From the NCBI GenBank assembly GCA_002633005.1, contig NMRA01000138.1:307005-345036 (forward strand): a DNA stretch of 38,032 nt. The letters run 5' to 3'. Position 1 is the first letter of the stretch, and the number at the start of each line of letters is the position of its first letter. Shown here in pieces: positions 21,178 through 32,880 of the stretch. Under the pieces are notes generated by a model. That model was not told where the DNA came from, made no database searches, and saw only the letters and a list, made by a program, of their open reading frames with translations. The position numbers were made by a program, and so were the translations under genes. Origin of the DNA: Phoronis australis (taxonomy: Eukaryota; Phoronida; Phoronidae).

Positions 21178-24100
21178 ATACTGGAAGGCTGTTTCGCAAG
21201 GAGCAGTGGCCCCAGAGACAAAGCTTTTTCTTCAATTCCAAATTTAATCAGCGAAACCTGTCAAAACAATGCTTTGACAAATAATACAGTGTTAGCCAAC
21301 AGCAACAACTACATTTCAGGTAGCAAGAGTTGATCACATCCCATTTGTAAGCGATACTTTCTTCACTAATATTTAGGCAAAGTCAACTGACATGACATTT
21401 CACACAAAAAAGCTATCGACAATGAACCAGGCAATTGAAAATCTGTCCTCTCTTTCACTATACTGCACTGAAATCAACACTCCTAAAGCCTGTAAGCTGC
21501 TCTTGAAATCATGCAAGGTAATGAAAAGTACATTGTGTTCACACTACGCTATACTGGTCAATAAGACGCCTTGATTAGTGGAGCTGAGTAAACGGATTCC
21601 ATTTAATTAGTGCAACACATTGACCAAGACAAACTCAACAATTACAGTGAGCAAAGTACTCAATAAATTGCAGTGGAACGATCCTCAGTAAATATTAGCG
21701 ACTATTGGTTGAACTCAATGAAATTTAACTACCGGCCCACAAGCGCACCTTTTGATGCAAGTTGCCCGTTCTCGATCTATGGAATCCTAAATTTCTCGAG
21801 AAACAACTGCAGACGACACTTCTACTAAATTCTGAACAAAAGGCAAATTTCTACATTTTCCTGTTTTTGGAATTTTTATTGATAGCTTACCTGTCAATGC
21901 AATGCACCGTAAACTGTTCATTGCCAGGTTAAATTGACTCAAATTCAAGGATCCGAGTTTGAAATGTCTGACGGCAGACAAGGTATGTACCTGGGGTGGC
22001 AAAGTACGCATTTCAACCAAAAACTTTCGCTGACCAATGATAGCATTTTTTCACCTGATATCAGGAAGGCTTTTCCTGCCTCAATAAACAATGTCATTAT
22101 CTTAAAATGTAAAACAATGTGTGACCAATTCTAGAGTTTTTAGTGATTGTTCTACTTTAATATCATGGCAATTTATTTAGTACTGGGAAATGCAGTTCTA
22201 GAAAAAAAATTGATGAGGAAAGATTCAAAGCTAGTAGGCTAGTCCACAAAATTAGTGAAAGACGAAAACAAATTGTTTCAATGCCATGAGCTAATGTGTA
22301 TTGAGCTTGAAGTTAATCACATGTTGTCAGCTGAACACATGGATTGCTCAGGAGTCTCGACCATTGAAACTGTTGAGGTTGCAACTCGGGATGGTCGATC
22401 ACGATGAAATTGTGTTAAGGTAAAATATTTTCTATCTGGGACACAAATAACAGCTTTTGGAGGCTTACTGCATTGATGCAGATTCCTTTTTACCAAATGT
22501 TGACTGATGACAGCTGTGCAGTACAAAGAACCCAAAAAGCAAAGTAAAATTCCTGATATTTTTGAAATAAGACAAAACAAAATTTCACTTGTCTGCCACG
22601 TTGTCCCAAACTGATTTTTTTCCTGTAGGTAATGAACAAGATGTGACTAGTTCTACAGCTGGTGCATTATACCTTAAAATCAGTTCATTTAACACGCTGG
22701 TATCACTTACAAAAACTAAATTATCTAAGCTCAAGACTAAATGAAAGCAACACAGTGCATGACCACAACCAAAGTCTGACACAAAATGCTTCCACTGGTA
22801 GGTTTATTACAAACATTGTACTAATTAACTAAGACTGCTTGTACCACTTGTCTTGACTCTGCTTGTAAACTAATACTGGACAACACAGCATATAAATAAA
22901 CCATACAAGACCGTCAATTTGATTGTTAAAACAATCCAGAAAACAGCAACTTTCCCTAGAACATCTTGGAAATCTTCGCATATCTGAGTAAACTCAGGAT
23001 TTGCCACAGCAGCAGTTTAAAATTGAACAACACAAACAATTGACAATGTTTATAAACACACATAACAAATTTCATTTTTCTTCTAGTGTTTAAATTACTA
23101 AAAACTATCCCCAGGTTTTGCATAATGTAACCTTAAGTGATACAATGTGTTGTCCGTAATCTGTTGGATGTCTTCACCTCAGCACGTGAAGTAATCAATC
23201 AGAAAATGCAGTCGTACCACAAACAATACAAAACAGCTCGTGAATAAAGACACTAAATACTTTGTGATTCCTATTAATATATCATGGTTGCAAAATGACA
23301 ACAGTAAATTCAGTATCAGTGAAATGCTGAAGATGAGACAACAATTTTTAGTTATTTAACTACTGTCAAAACCAAAACATTTGTGTTGCATTTACTATAA
23401 ACATTGTATAAAAATTCCATAAACATCAACAGCAGGACTTGAGCAGATATTCCTCCAACAGGGAAATAACACAAGAGAACGTGTTAGAAGGGTATGCAGA
23501 AAGCAGACGACTTCATTCTCCAAAATGGCCTCTCGTCATACATGACAACAGGAAGCAGTTGGGCGTGGCCATAAACACACTAGACAAGCTGTAACTTTGC
23601 CTTTTTTACAAGTCATTTCTTCCACTGAAACAAAAAAGTACAGTGAGAGATAAATGTAAATTTCACGCACATTTAAGGAAAATTACTTATTCTTTGAACA
23701 ACGCAGTCACGTAAATCATTTACAATACCTGTTAAATCAACCAGAACCCAATCCATCAGTGGCTGCTATCACAATACAAGCAATAAGCAAGCACACAAAA
23801 TGACCAGCAATTCTGCCATGACCAGGTATGAGAGACAACTTTCTAGAAGGTGGAAACGCTATTCTGTCACAGGATTTTTGGGCAATGGCAAGTAATACCC
23901 AGCCATTTCATCCCTCATTACAAGGAATGGCAATTTATCTGATTGCTTTTGACATGTGAAATCTCACCAATTACCGACAAAAATATTTGCCAAAATTATC
24001 TTTTTTTTTGTTTTTCAAGGTTTTCTAACATTGTTGTGATCCCACAATTCTTTCAATATATTTTCTAATGGTTGCCATGGTGCAGAACTTGAACATGGTA

Positions 24101-24978
24101 AAGAATTGTTTTGATGTTACATATCTTTTATGAAAAAATGAGGAAATAAAATTTTTTCAAGTCTGCCACATTGTGTCCTAATATGGGAAGACTTTACCGC
24201 ACATACAGATCACAAAAGTTTCTTTTTCAGCAAAATTTCATTCCTCATCTCAACTACGGGTACCTTTAATGTCACGGTCCAAAACGTGATTCAGAAAATT
24301 TTCAGTTCCAAACATTTGAGAGCAGGAAAATGACTGTTGCTTGACACAGTGTCAAACTCTGCCCACTGCACGGCAATTTTAATGTGACCACAGGCTGGGA
24401 AATCCCACGGTGTAAAATTCCCATGCAAGAGTGCTGAACGCTCTCTACCAACCAATCAATCGCCAAGATGTATTTCATTATCTTGTCGTTACATGGAGCA
24501 AAACTACCAGCACTAATTGATGATTAGTTGCTCTAACAATTTTAATGTATAGTTAGAACAGGTGTCAAAACTGAATAATAGTCGTCAGATTATTTTTGAT
24601 AGAAAAATGATATTCAAGTACATGAAAAATTAGGTATTTAGCAAGGGAATATACTCGCAGAAGGCATTTTCGATTTACGTCAATACTCTAGACAAGAATA
24701 AATGGAAATTTCTAAAGAACTTATCCCCAATAATGCACTGTTACAGTAATGGAAATCATTTGTTTATAACACAATTGCAAGGAAGTACTTGCCTTTAAAA
24801 GTTCATTATTGAAACCAGCTTAAGTTTTAGGGTTCAACCATTCATAATTTTTCAAATATCCACCCTGGGCATCTACCCTAAACATGTTTCTCACACTCTC
24901 ATTGGGGGTCTATTTGTCACGGTTTGTAAGTGGAAAACATAATTATGTGTATGCTAACAAATCTTAAAAATATCTAAC
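21178..24978. other. Probable PCMT1 3' UTR and downstream DNA
   Basis: No conserved coding exon is visible on either strand in these 3.8 kb. If the minus-strand polyA signal at 21172 is used, most of this would be PCMT1 3' UTR. An earlier signal would make it intergenic. Confidence 0.4.
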
Positions 24979-25158
24979 TTATTTCCACCTTGACCACTGC
25001 TTTTCCTTGTCAGTCAGAGGCACATAAATGACGCCCATCAGGTCAGTAGTGACCACAGTGCCATCTGGCTTCTTGTCCACCTGTTTCAGGTACTGGCTGT
25101 GACCCTCCGGTCCAACAGGACAGATCAGGCGCCCCCCTGGCTTCAGCTGCGCTATAAG
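24979..25158 (-). CDS. PCMT1: PCMT1 last coding exon
   Basis: The exon starts after CTTCTTCCAG and encodes [20 protein letters not shown] through [19 protein letters not shown] and TAA. The C-terminus is that of the cytosolic animal enzyme, without an ER-retention KDEL-type ending. It contains no usable ATG near its start, so a simple ORF search misses it. Confidence 0.97.
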   Translation of the reverse strand, partial: LIAQLKPGGRLICPVGPEGHSQYLKQVDKKPDGTVVTTDLMGVIYVPLTDKEKQWSRWK

Positions 25159-28100
25159 CTGGAAGAAGAAAAGAGGCTGCTTAAAGTCATGTGCAATGTG
25201 CTATTTTCAATTGGTCAGGAGAGCTATTTGCAATTGGAGAGCTATTTTCAAATGGAAAGCTATTTTCAATTGTAGAGCTATTTCCAATTGTAGAGCTCTT
25301 TCCAATTGTAGAGCTATTTTCAATTGGAGAGCTATTTTTATCATTGTCAGTGAAGTTCTACTGGCTTTGATAGATTACTATGTTGTATTATTTATAAAAA
25401 TTTTCAATCTAATGAAACTAGCATTCCAGTAACGCATTTTTAGATGGTTGCTGGACAAGGGAAATTTTCACTTGGCTTTGAGTAAAGAAACAGTAAAATG
25501 TGAAAAATCCTGTTTGTGACAACAAACTGTTAAACTGGATTAGTTTACAATGTAAGCAATTTATTTATTTTTATAGTAAACAAACACAAAAACAACAAAC
25601 ATGAACTAAACTTTGTGATATTTCTGGAAATTGTAGAACAAGAATCCAACCTTTAAAAGAACACGTTCATTTTGTTAGAATTAGAAAGTGAGTGGAAACA
25701 CTGGTTGCAGATTTTTGTTCAGCATTCAAGTTAAATTTATGCAATACCCCCACTCTATTTATGCATTACCCCACTCTATTTATGCAATACCCGCACTCTA
25801 TTTATCCATTACCCCACTCTATTTATGAATTACCCCACTCTATTTATGCATTACCCCCATGCTATTTATGCATTACCCCCAATCTATTTATGCATAACAC
25901 TACTCAATTTGAGTTGTTATTTTGCATATAGTTACCAAAAATAATTCTTGTAAAACAAACTCAGAAATAAATAAATAAATATATCTAAAAATGTCCACAT
26001 CAGTAACTAAATTATGAGGATTCTTTTTACAGATATCCAAGTCCAGACTTTCCACCTTGTTGCCTCTAGGTAGGCAGTGCAACTAACTACCACACAAACC
26101 TACAACCATTCAACGTTGCTCTGAGTTTGATGCTTTAGTTTGCAGGTATATTTTGAACACAGGGGCGCAGTCAGAAACACAGTGGTACGTGACAATTTTT
26201 TTGGCTAACCTCTTATTGGGTATTACAAAGGCTACTCAAGATGTTTCTGGATACCTTTTATCGTGCTTTGAAATGGTAAAATTACCACAAGGGAGCACAG
26301 AGGTAGGCAGATCCATCCAAAAGACAAGGTGAGCCGTGCTAACACTAACAGGAACACACATTCCAATTTTCCTGATGGTCCATAAATAGCTTATAGGTGT
26401 TGAGACAGGCACAAAAAATAATATTGTCATTAGGGGAATAGCAGTAGTAGGTTTCATTCAAAATCAGACACATGTGTTAACTTACATCAGGTGGAAGAGT
26501 GGGGGCAGCTGCTCCCACGTGTATAGCATCATAAGGGGCACCAGGGGCATAGCCCTTCCGGCCGTCCCCTGTCACCAGCTTGATGTTTCCAGAATCGACA
26601 AGCTTCTCCAGCTTGGGGTCTTTTTTAACATTGTCAATAGACAAGTTGACTAGTTCATCAATATGGTCGATACCAATTGCTTTTCCTGAAGGCCCCACCT
26701 AAAATAAGATTAAGGGTTTCATAAAGTCATTAAAGTAAACATAGTTCTTTTACTTCACTGGATTATTCTAATAATTTCATTTACGTATCAACTGGACCCA
26801 CTAATTGTGTTTTTAACTCAGGCTTTTCTTGCAAACATTATGCTAGCCAATAAAAATTGGTAAATCTAATCTGCAAAATTTCATGAAGTTCCTTCATAAA
26901 AGTTGATACTAACAAAAACTGCCACCAGGGGAAGTAGCAATAGCCACAAAAGTCCAAAAGTCAACATCAGGCAGGATTCTTTCAATAGAAACTCAATCCT
27001 CATTAATCGTAACAGTTCATCATACTGTTTGGCAGACAGAAAGGAACTACCAAAATGGAACCAAAATATCAAAATTGCCACGAGGAGCAATGCGGAAGAG
27101 GGGAGGTGCCGTCTTCTTTTATTTTAACAAACCTCTCAAATTTAATGAAGTTTCACCTAGGCCTACGCAAAAAAGGTAAAAAATACCACAAGGGGCACAG
27201 CAAGAGGCAGATCCATCCAAAAGTCTATGTAAGATGTGCTTTCACTAACATTCCAAATTTCATGACGATGCTTAAAGAACTTATAGGTGTTAAGGCAGGC
27301 ACACAAAATAAAATTGCCACTAGGAGTGGTCAGATTTGTCTGAAAATTGATGTCAGCAATGCCTTCATCCCTAGAGCTATACATGTCAAATTTCACTACA
27401 ATCCTTCTCTAAGCTTTGCAAGCATTGAGGCTAAGTCAGGAGAAAAAAAAATGGCACAGCAGAATTTGGTTCCATCTAAAAATCAGCCACAGCCATGCTT
27501 TCATCAACAAGAACACCTCCGCCAAATTTTATGATGATACTTGGCAGACACGGATTGAAGCAGACACCAAAAATGGACACAAAATACTTTTAAGTTTACC
27601 AACTGCCACCAGGGGGCACACAACATGACACAACAGTCAGAAAATTGAAAGGTCATCCTCACCTTGACACAAAAAAATCTGCTAGATTTCCAAAAATGTG
27701 TTGGCAAGGGGATATTATAATAGCAAATGTTGGCAAAACACGTCCTTTACTTGATAGAAACTTGTCTACTAAATTTAATGTTAGACATCCAAACAGCGAT
27801 GTCATGTGGAAATAAGAGTGTACACATATCAAACATGTCAGAACACCACACAATGGACATCCATAGGTTAAAGTTACTCTGTCACCAATGGTTCCATAAC
27901 AACAATCCAACTATCACCTATCGACCAGCAGTACACACCATTAGTGCCATGCAGGCTGTAAGGTAGCCACTTCCTGACCCCACATCCAGGGCCGTGGCGC
28001 CCTCTTTGAGATGGCCACTGAGGATTTGAAGAGCATGAGCATGCTGAAAATGGAACAAAACGCAGCACAAGGTAACAAGGAAACATTCAGTGTACACAAT

Positions 28101-29851
28101 GGCCACCCTTGTATTTAAGAAAGAATTTTCACATTGAGGAACTTTCAAATTGAGAGAAAAACATTTTCCCTAGGTGTCTCAAAAGCAATTTTGTACATTT
28201 TTGTAGTAAAGACCCCATGTTTATGTTTTCACAAACATTTTTGCAAACACAAAATTGCCTTTGTTTCAATTTTTAAATTATCAAATTCTGCTTTACTATT
28301 TCAAGTGATACATAACAAACAACCTCCTTTACTTTTTCAGCTGAATCACACTGCAGTTCTGTTTTCCCGATATCTTGAAACATGCCATGTTCATGGTTTC
28401 GTAAAACAAGAAAAAGATCCATGTCACCTTCAGAAAGTATCCACTTAAAAATTTCAGCTTCAACATAATTGTTGATGTTGATTGATTTGTGGCCAAAGTA
28501 TGCCACATTTGATGGATTGTATTATATTAATTAATTTTTGGTTCTTAAAAATCAAAACTATTAGAACTATGGCATCTGCTACTGAAATATGAAAATTCTG
28601 TTTGAAATATTAAAAATGCTGGGAAATAAGCCAGATTCCAGGAATTTGGTGCATTTTCTGTAATTGCAGAAAACTAAAGTCTCTATAGTAGTTTATATTT
28701 TTCACCAACATCATAAATGTCTCAATTCTCTCAGAATCAGTAAGAGCATTAAATTTAAATGAATTATTTAGTACTTGGAATTCCAAACGTAGAAATACTT
28801 TACGTTATCATAAGCTAGAGATACAAACATCCCTCTACTCTGTACCTAAGGTCTACGAGTATTCAAACGTCTACATAACAAAGTGAAACAATTCAACTTA
28901 AGATAATTCAAAAGCACAAAAACTTAATGATCATTTGATGCAATTGAAAAGAGAAAGAATATGGATGTAAAAAAGTCCAATGTGAGTTTTGAAATTAAAA
29001 TTTTGATTACCATTTTCAAACTAATAAGAACAAGACTTATCTTTTATTTTGGCTCAACTCTTGCTTCATTTCATTTGCAACTGAAAATATGACTGAAGGG
29101 TGTTGAAAGTCCATGAGCATGCTTCCACTACACAAAATAACTTTATACACTCAGGTTTTAGCCAAGGTGAGGCACACAAATACAACTTTTATCAAAGGAT
29201 GACATTTCGCTCTATCAATTGGTGATTACTCACCATGTGGGGTGCACTTATCGTCACATGGTAACCAATGCCTTGTGGAGAGTCAACATATGGATTGCGA
29301 GGACAGTACTGCCCCCTATCAACTGCTTTCATTGCCTCATAAACGCGGTTATCGCTGATAATACCATTCACTGAAAAACAAAACAACTCTTAAATGACTA
29401 GCTTCAGCCTTACAGCCACATGCCTTTAACAATATCAGAGTAATACACCACTAGACAATAACTATAAATGAAACACAAATCAATAGGCAGATCAGCGTTT
29501 GAGCACCTGATTGAAAGAGCAATCTTGAGAATGCAGTAAAACTTGTAGAAGTCATTTAAGAGATTTTATCAGAGAAAGGCTAAATCCATGTCACAAACCG
29601 TACCACAGAACTTTCTCCAAAGGGAAGATACGACTTATGTGCAAAAGATTTGATATGCATGTATGTTTCAGTTTAGTTCATTTTAAAACTAACTGAGCAT
29701 TTGATAAGATGTATTGACACTCACATTTTAAGTTATCAATAAGTTCATCATTGGTCTGGCCCGTTGATCTCCATGCCACATTTAAACTTATAAAACAAGC
29801 AATCAATAGGCCTGTTAGACGTATGAATTTCTTCCCAAAATTAGCTTCCAT
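24979..29851 (-). CDS. PCMT1: Protein-L-isoaspartate O-methyltransferase (5 coding exons)
   Basis: The enzyme uses S-adenosylmethionine to methylate L-isoaspartyl residues in damaged proteins, starting their repair. Coding exons in transcript order: 29851-29725, 29370-29234, 28043-27939, 26698-26486 and 25158-24979. They total 762 bases for 253 residues, in frame across GT-AG junctions. SAM motif I is ALDVGSGSG (106-114). GIDHI (132-136), VTGDGR (165-170), [11 protein letters not shown] (179-189), LKPGGRL and the C-terminal [12 protein letters not shown] are all as in animal PCMT1. [12 protein letters not shown] and TISAPHM in exon 2 form the substrate and active-site region. Residues 11-27 are hydrophobic. 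The frame stays open upstream of the ATG to a CAG acceptor at 29885-29887, so a longer N-terminus or a non-coding first exon is possible. Confidence 0.97.
25198..25346 (+). repeat. 19-base minisatellite in last PCMT1 intron
   Basis: About seven copies of GAGCTATTTTCAATTG-type units, 18-20 bases long. The array begins only about 40 bases from the start of the last coding exon, close to its acceptor. Confidence 0.85.
25736..25895 (+). repeat. 21-base minisatellite in last PCMT1 intron
   Basis: About eight copies of CTCTATTTATGCATTACCCC-type units, 20-22 bases each. The open frame across them is a repeat artefact. Confidence 0.85.
26236..27650 (-). repeat. Diverged, inverted copies of the 451-base repeat family
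   Basis: Pieces at about 26270-26420 and 26880-27620 read, on the minus strand, like the family in the LRP11-like introns (GGATGGATCTGCC, ACTTTTGG, TGGCAATTTT). CCACCAGGGG, CCACTAGGAG and CCACCAGGGGGC are their core motifs. They lie on both sides of PCMT1 exon 4 (26486-26698). Confidence 0.7.
26486..26698 (-). CDS. PCMT1: PCMT1 exon 4
   Basis: A 71-codon phase 0-0 exon carries GIDHIDELV (acidic residue contacting the cofactor ribose), VTGDGRKGY and [11 protein letters not shown]. The flanks are TTATTTTAG and gtaagt. Confidence 0.97.
27939..28043 (-). CDS. PCMT1: PCMT1 exon 3, SAM motif I
   Basis: A 105-base phase 0-0 exon encodes [35 protein letters not shown]. It contains the glycine-rich S-adenosylmethionine loop of class I methyltransferases. 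The donor is ATG|gtgtgt. Confidence 0.97.
29234..29370 (-). CDS. PCMT1: PCMT1 exon 2
   Basis: The exon encodes [20 protein letters not shown], then [16 protein letters not shown] and HVTISAPHM. These match the conserved N-terminal half of the family, including the SPQ.IG and ISAPHM stretches near the isoaspartyl site. It ends ATG|gtgagt in phase 0. Confidence 0.97.
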
Positions 29852-29884
29852 TTTGAAAGGACAAGGTTCAGAGTTCAGAAATTC
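29725..29884 (-). CDS. PCMT1: PCMT1 first recognised exon
   Basis: The exon begins at 29884 after the acceptor CCTCTTTTCAG; ATG is at 29851-29849 in a favourable context (AAAATGG). The product starts [20 protein letters not shown], a short basic region followed by a hydrophobic core, and ends NDELIDNLK. Its last base joins exon 2 to give a Leu codon before NGII. No in-frame stop lies between the acceptor and the ATG. Confidence 0.88.
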
Positions 29885-30090
29885 CTGAAAAGAGGACAGA
29901 ATGATGCTTGTGATCAGAATTTAAAGAATGTATCCAACAGATCAGCAAACCCAGGACGCACAACAAAGATTACCATATCGAAAAAAGTGTCCAAGCATCA
30001 CTAAGCCCCCTTTCCTATGACATGTCCAACTCTAAATGTACACAGTCCTCACAAACCACTCAAAGACACTTCTGGTTGCATCAGTAAAAT

Positions 30091-30195
30091 ACGTCCGTGA
30101 CAAATATGTCCGTGACAAATATGTCCGTGACAATTATGTCCATGACAAATATGTCCGTGACAGATATGTCCATGAAAAATATGTCCGTTACTAAA
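30091..30195 (+). repeat. 15-base minisatellite upstream of PCMT1
   Basis: Seven tandem units of ATGTCCGTGACAAAT with point changes. The minus strand reads as repeated GHICH pentapeptides, but nothing suggests it is translated. Confidence 0.92.
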
Positions 30196-30570
30196 TAATA
30201 AACAACACTGCCTTTGACAAAAGTGCGTATAAACCTGCCTTCCATCAACAAATATAGTTTTCGATTTGTAACAATACCTTAAGTTATGAAATTGGATCCT
30301 CACCAAACACGATTTCTGGAGTTCGGAAGATCATACAGTTTGTTAATGCATGAAATAGGATTCAACAAGTTGGCTCGTCACAGGTCATTTGATGTGCCGA
30401 GCACGGTCTCAGTAAACATCAACTTTTTCGAAGTCCAGAATATTTTCTCAGCTGAGATCAGTTTTCCAATGGTAAGTGGTCTAAATTCAAAGTTTGTTTC
30501 CTTGAAAGAATATAGGTTTATAGTAGGTTTCTGCAAGTTGAATTGTTTATACCGCCCTACACACCTACAC

Positions 30571-30790
30571 AGGCACTGCAGTGATTAGTGCTTACAAACT
30601 ATATAGCACTGCTAGACCTTCACACAGGCACTGCAGTGATTAGTGCTTACAAACTATATAGCACTGCTAGACCATCGCACAGGCACTGCAGTGATTAGTG
30701 CTTACAAACTATATAGCGCTGCTAGACCATCACACAGGCACTGCAACGATTAGTGCTTACAAACTGTACAGCCTTGCTAGACAATCAACA
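30571..30790 (+). repeat. 55-base tandem repeat, four copies
   Basis: AGGCACTGCAGTGATTAGTG starts units at 30571, 30626, 30681 and 30736, an exact 55-base period. The fourth copy is the most diverged. No spacers exist, so it is not an interspersed array. Confidence 0.92.
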
Positions 30791-31534
30791 TAAAATAGGG
30801 ATTTTCTTGACTTCAGGTATACATACAGACAATACTAATGTGAGATTTCTCTCAATGAGTGCAAACTATGTGCAACACCGGGCTGTGCCCTTAAGTGATT
30901 AAAAGGACAGTCACATTCACATTTGTTTTTTACATCTCTAGTGCAGGTTCTTACTTCGCAAGTTTGTAATAAGTTCAACATTTGTGCGTCCTGAGGACTG
31001 CCACGCCATGTTGCCAAACTGTCGGATTATAAAAGCACCAGTAATACTAGCTACAGCAGTGCCCAGTCTCATGTACAGTCATTCCATCTGGTATGAAGGC
31101 AGCAGAAAGGGCTGTAAAATAAACAGAGTCAGTTTGAATCTCCATTGATAATTATAATATCCCTCAATTTCACTAAAAAACTATAACATAATTCATGAGA
31201 TTTCATCGGTGGGGTAACTTACTCACTAGCAGCACTGACGGTAGTTTTTCAAATGCATTGTGGGATGTTTGTTCGCTCATAAATACCTGCTGATGTTACG
31301 TTAGTGAAAGCATCTGTGGGTGAGTAATACTTGTGTGACCATGAGCTTCCTTTATAATGCAAGGGAACTTCTCTTGTTTTCACAAGTTTCTTGGGACATC
31401 AGAGCCCCAGTCTGTCATTTTTTTTCTTAACCGCAGCATCATTAGATGGTGTTTGAAAAACTCTGTATTCATTTGACGCATTTGTAGCTCATTTTTTAAG
31501 TTATAATATGACCGTTGCTTAAGCAGGCAAGAGT

Positions 31535-31722
31535 TAAATATATAAACGGCCTCCTAAAGTCTCCCTTCATGCGCAAAAGGTACTCATACTATACAGCAAT
31601 GTGACTTTGATGGCTTAATAAGTGTGAGACATAATTTGCTGAAAACCTACAGGTGTATGGAGGGCCAATGGGACGATTACCGTATCTTCTGGGGTCAGTT
31701 GAGACGGTGGTACTGTCTAAGC
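31535..31722 (+). mobile_element. Partial copy of the 4.2-kb/33.4-kb TIR family
   Basis: ACGGCCTCCTAAAGTCTCCC through GACGGTGGTACTGTCT matches the right half of the element at 4236-4610, including the CATAATTTGCTGAAAA stretch. Its left part is absent or too diverged to see. Confidence 0.65.
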
Positions 31723-32498
31723 CAGAGGCAGAGAAGAGACAGTTGAAGAGAATTGGGAAGACATTAGAAGATATCTGGGTAGAGTTCAGAAATGCTATGA
31801 CCTCACTGAAATGCAAAGCTTTGTGAAATCATGTGATTTTGGCAAGATTTTAGCAAGGTCCTAGCGTTACTGAACCCTACCTAGCCAGCCAGCTAGCTGC
31901 ACAAAGACTATCATCAAAATGCAGCCAGGTACCACTGCATGCTCAGCTTCTTATACCCCAAAATTTCACACAGGCCAGGTAGTTCCACTCGTGACCTCAT
32001 CAAAAACTTTTTTCAACATGTTGAGCTAATGACCAGTGGGGGAACATGCAAAATCTAGGAGACAACCAACACTCTCACCAAGCTGTGAAAAACAATCATA
32101 ATAAACATCATTTTCTTGCATAATTCTCTGCCTCTTGAAACAAATACGTCTGTCGTTATTTTGAAAACAGTATGCTCGTGACACGCGCACACGCAATTTT
32201 CCTAATTTTTGCGACATCTGTTGGGTGATGACGACAACCTCGCGGCAGCAAAATTTGTTCCAAAATTTGGTTTGCTGACTTGTAATGAAATGACACCAGC
32301 TCTAATAATTTCTTGTGCCATATACGCAACCTTGTGGAAAATGAGTTGATTGAAGAATCGGCAGCTGAAACTGAAACTGGGCAATAGGTGGCACTACTGT
32401 ATTACGGTGGTGAAAGCCAACGTATAAGATTGTTAAACAACTTACGCAGCAGAATAATGGTAAAGCGCAATTTCAGCAATACCAGTTAACAATTTAGT

Positions 32499-32710
32499 TT
32501 ATTTAAGGGATGTCAACTTCATAGCTTTGTCACCTAGGGCAGGCTTTGTGAATAAATCAGCAATCTGATCAGTGGGTACATATTCAATTTTTCTGTATTT
32601 TATCACTGACAAAATGGTACCTAATATCAATATGTTTGGACCTCTGATGCACAACGGGGTTTTTGGTCAGTGCAACAGCACTCTGTCACTGTCACAGTGC
32701 ATACTGTCAC
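32499..32710 (-). pseudogene. Decayed Ty1/copia RNase H fragment
   Basis: The minus strand reads ALTKNPV and SKHIDIRYHFV in one frame, then YVPTDQIADLFTKP in another and a TAA at 32501-32499. These are the hallmark C-terminal RNase H motifs of Ty1/copia polyproteins. A frame change in an A-run near 32591 and another near 32695 show it is dead. No integrase or reverse transcriptase is seen nearby. It is an old retrotransposon remnant. Confidence 0.85.
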
Positions 32711-32779
32711 TGAAATTTAATGACACTATTTTTTCAGTTCTTACTAGACCAGTTTTTTACATATATTTAGTGTACAGCT

Positions 32780-32880
32780 CTGGGCACTGGTTGGATACAG
32801 TGGGACCGCTATATCTGACCAGTGCCCAGCCCAGATTTGCATCAAGGCTACTAAACTCTAAACTAGAGTTTAGCCTTGGT
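32780..32880. repeat. Two adjacent hairpins
   Basis: CTGGGCACTGGT (32780-32791) pairs with ACCAGTGCCCAG (32818-32829). Next to it a stem from about 32843 to 32878 (CAAGGCTA.TAAACTCTA with TAGAGTTTAGCCTTG) has a very short loop. It is probably a small palindromic mobile element. Confidence 0.65.

Noticed and set aside
30049-30306. Frame with GHICH pentapeptide repeats on the minus strand
   Set aside because: It is the translation of the 15-base minisatellite with no other coding sign.
30571-30790. Regular repeats resembling a CRISPR array
   Set aside because: The units are contiguous with no unique spacers, and the genome is animal.
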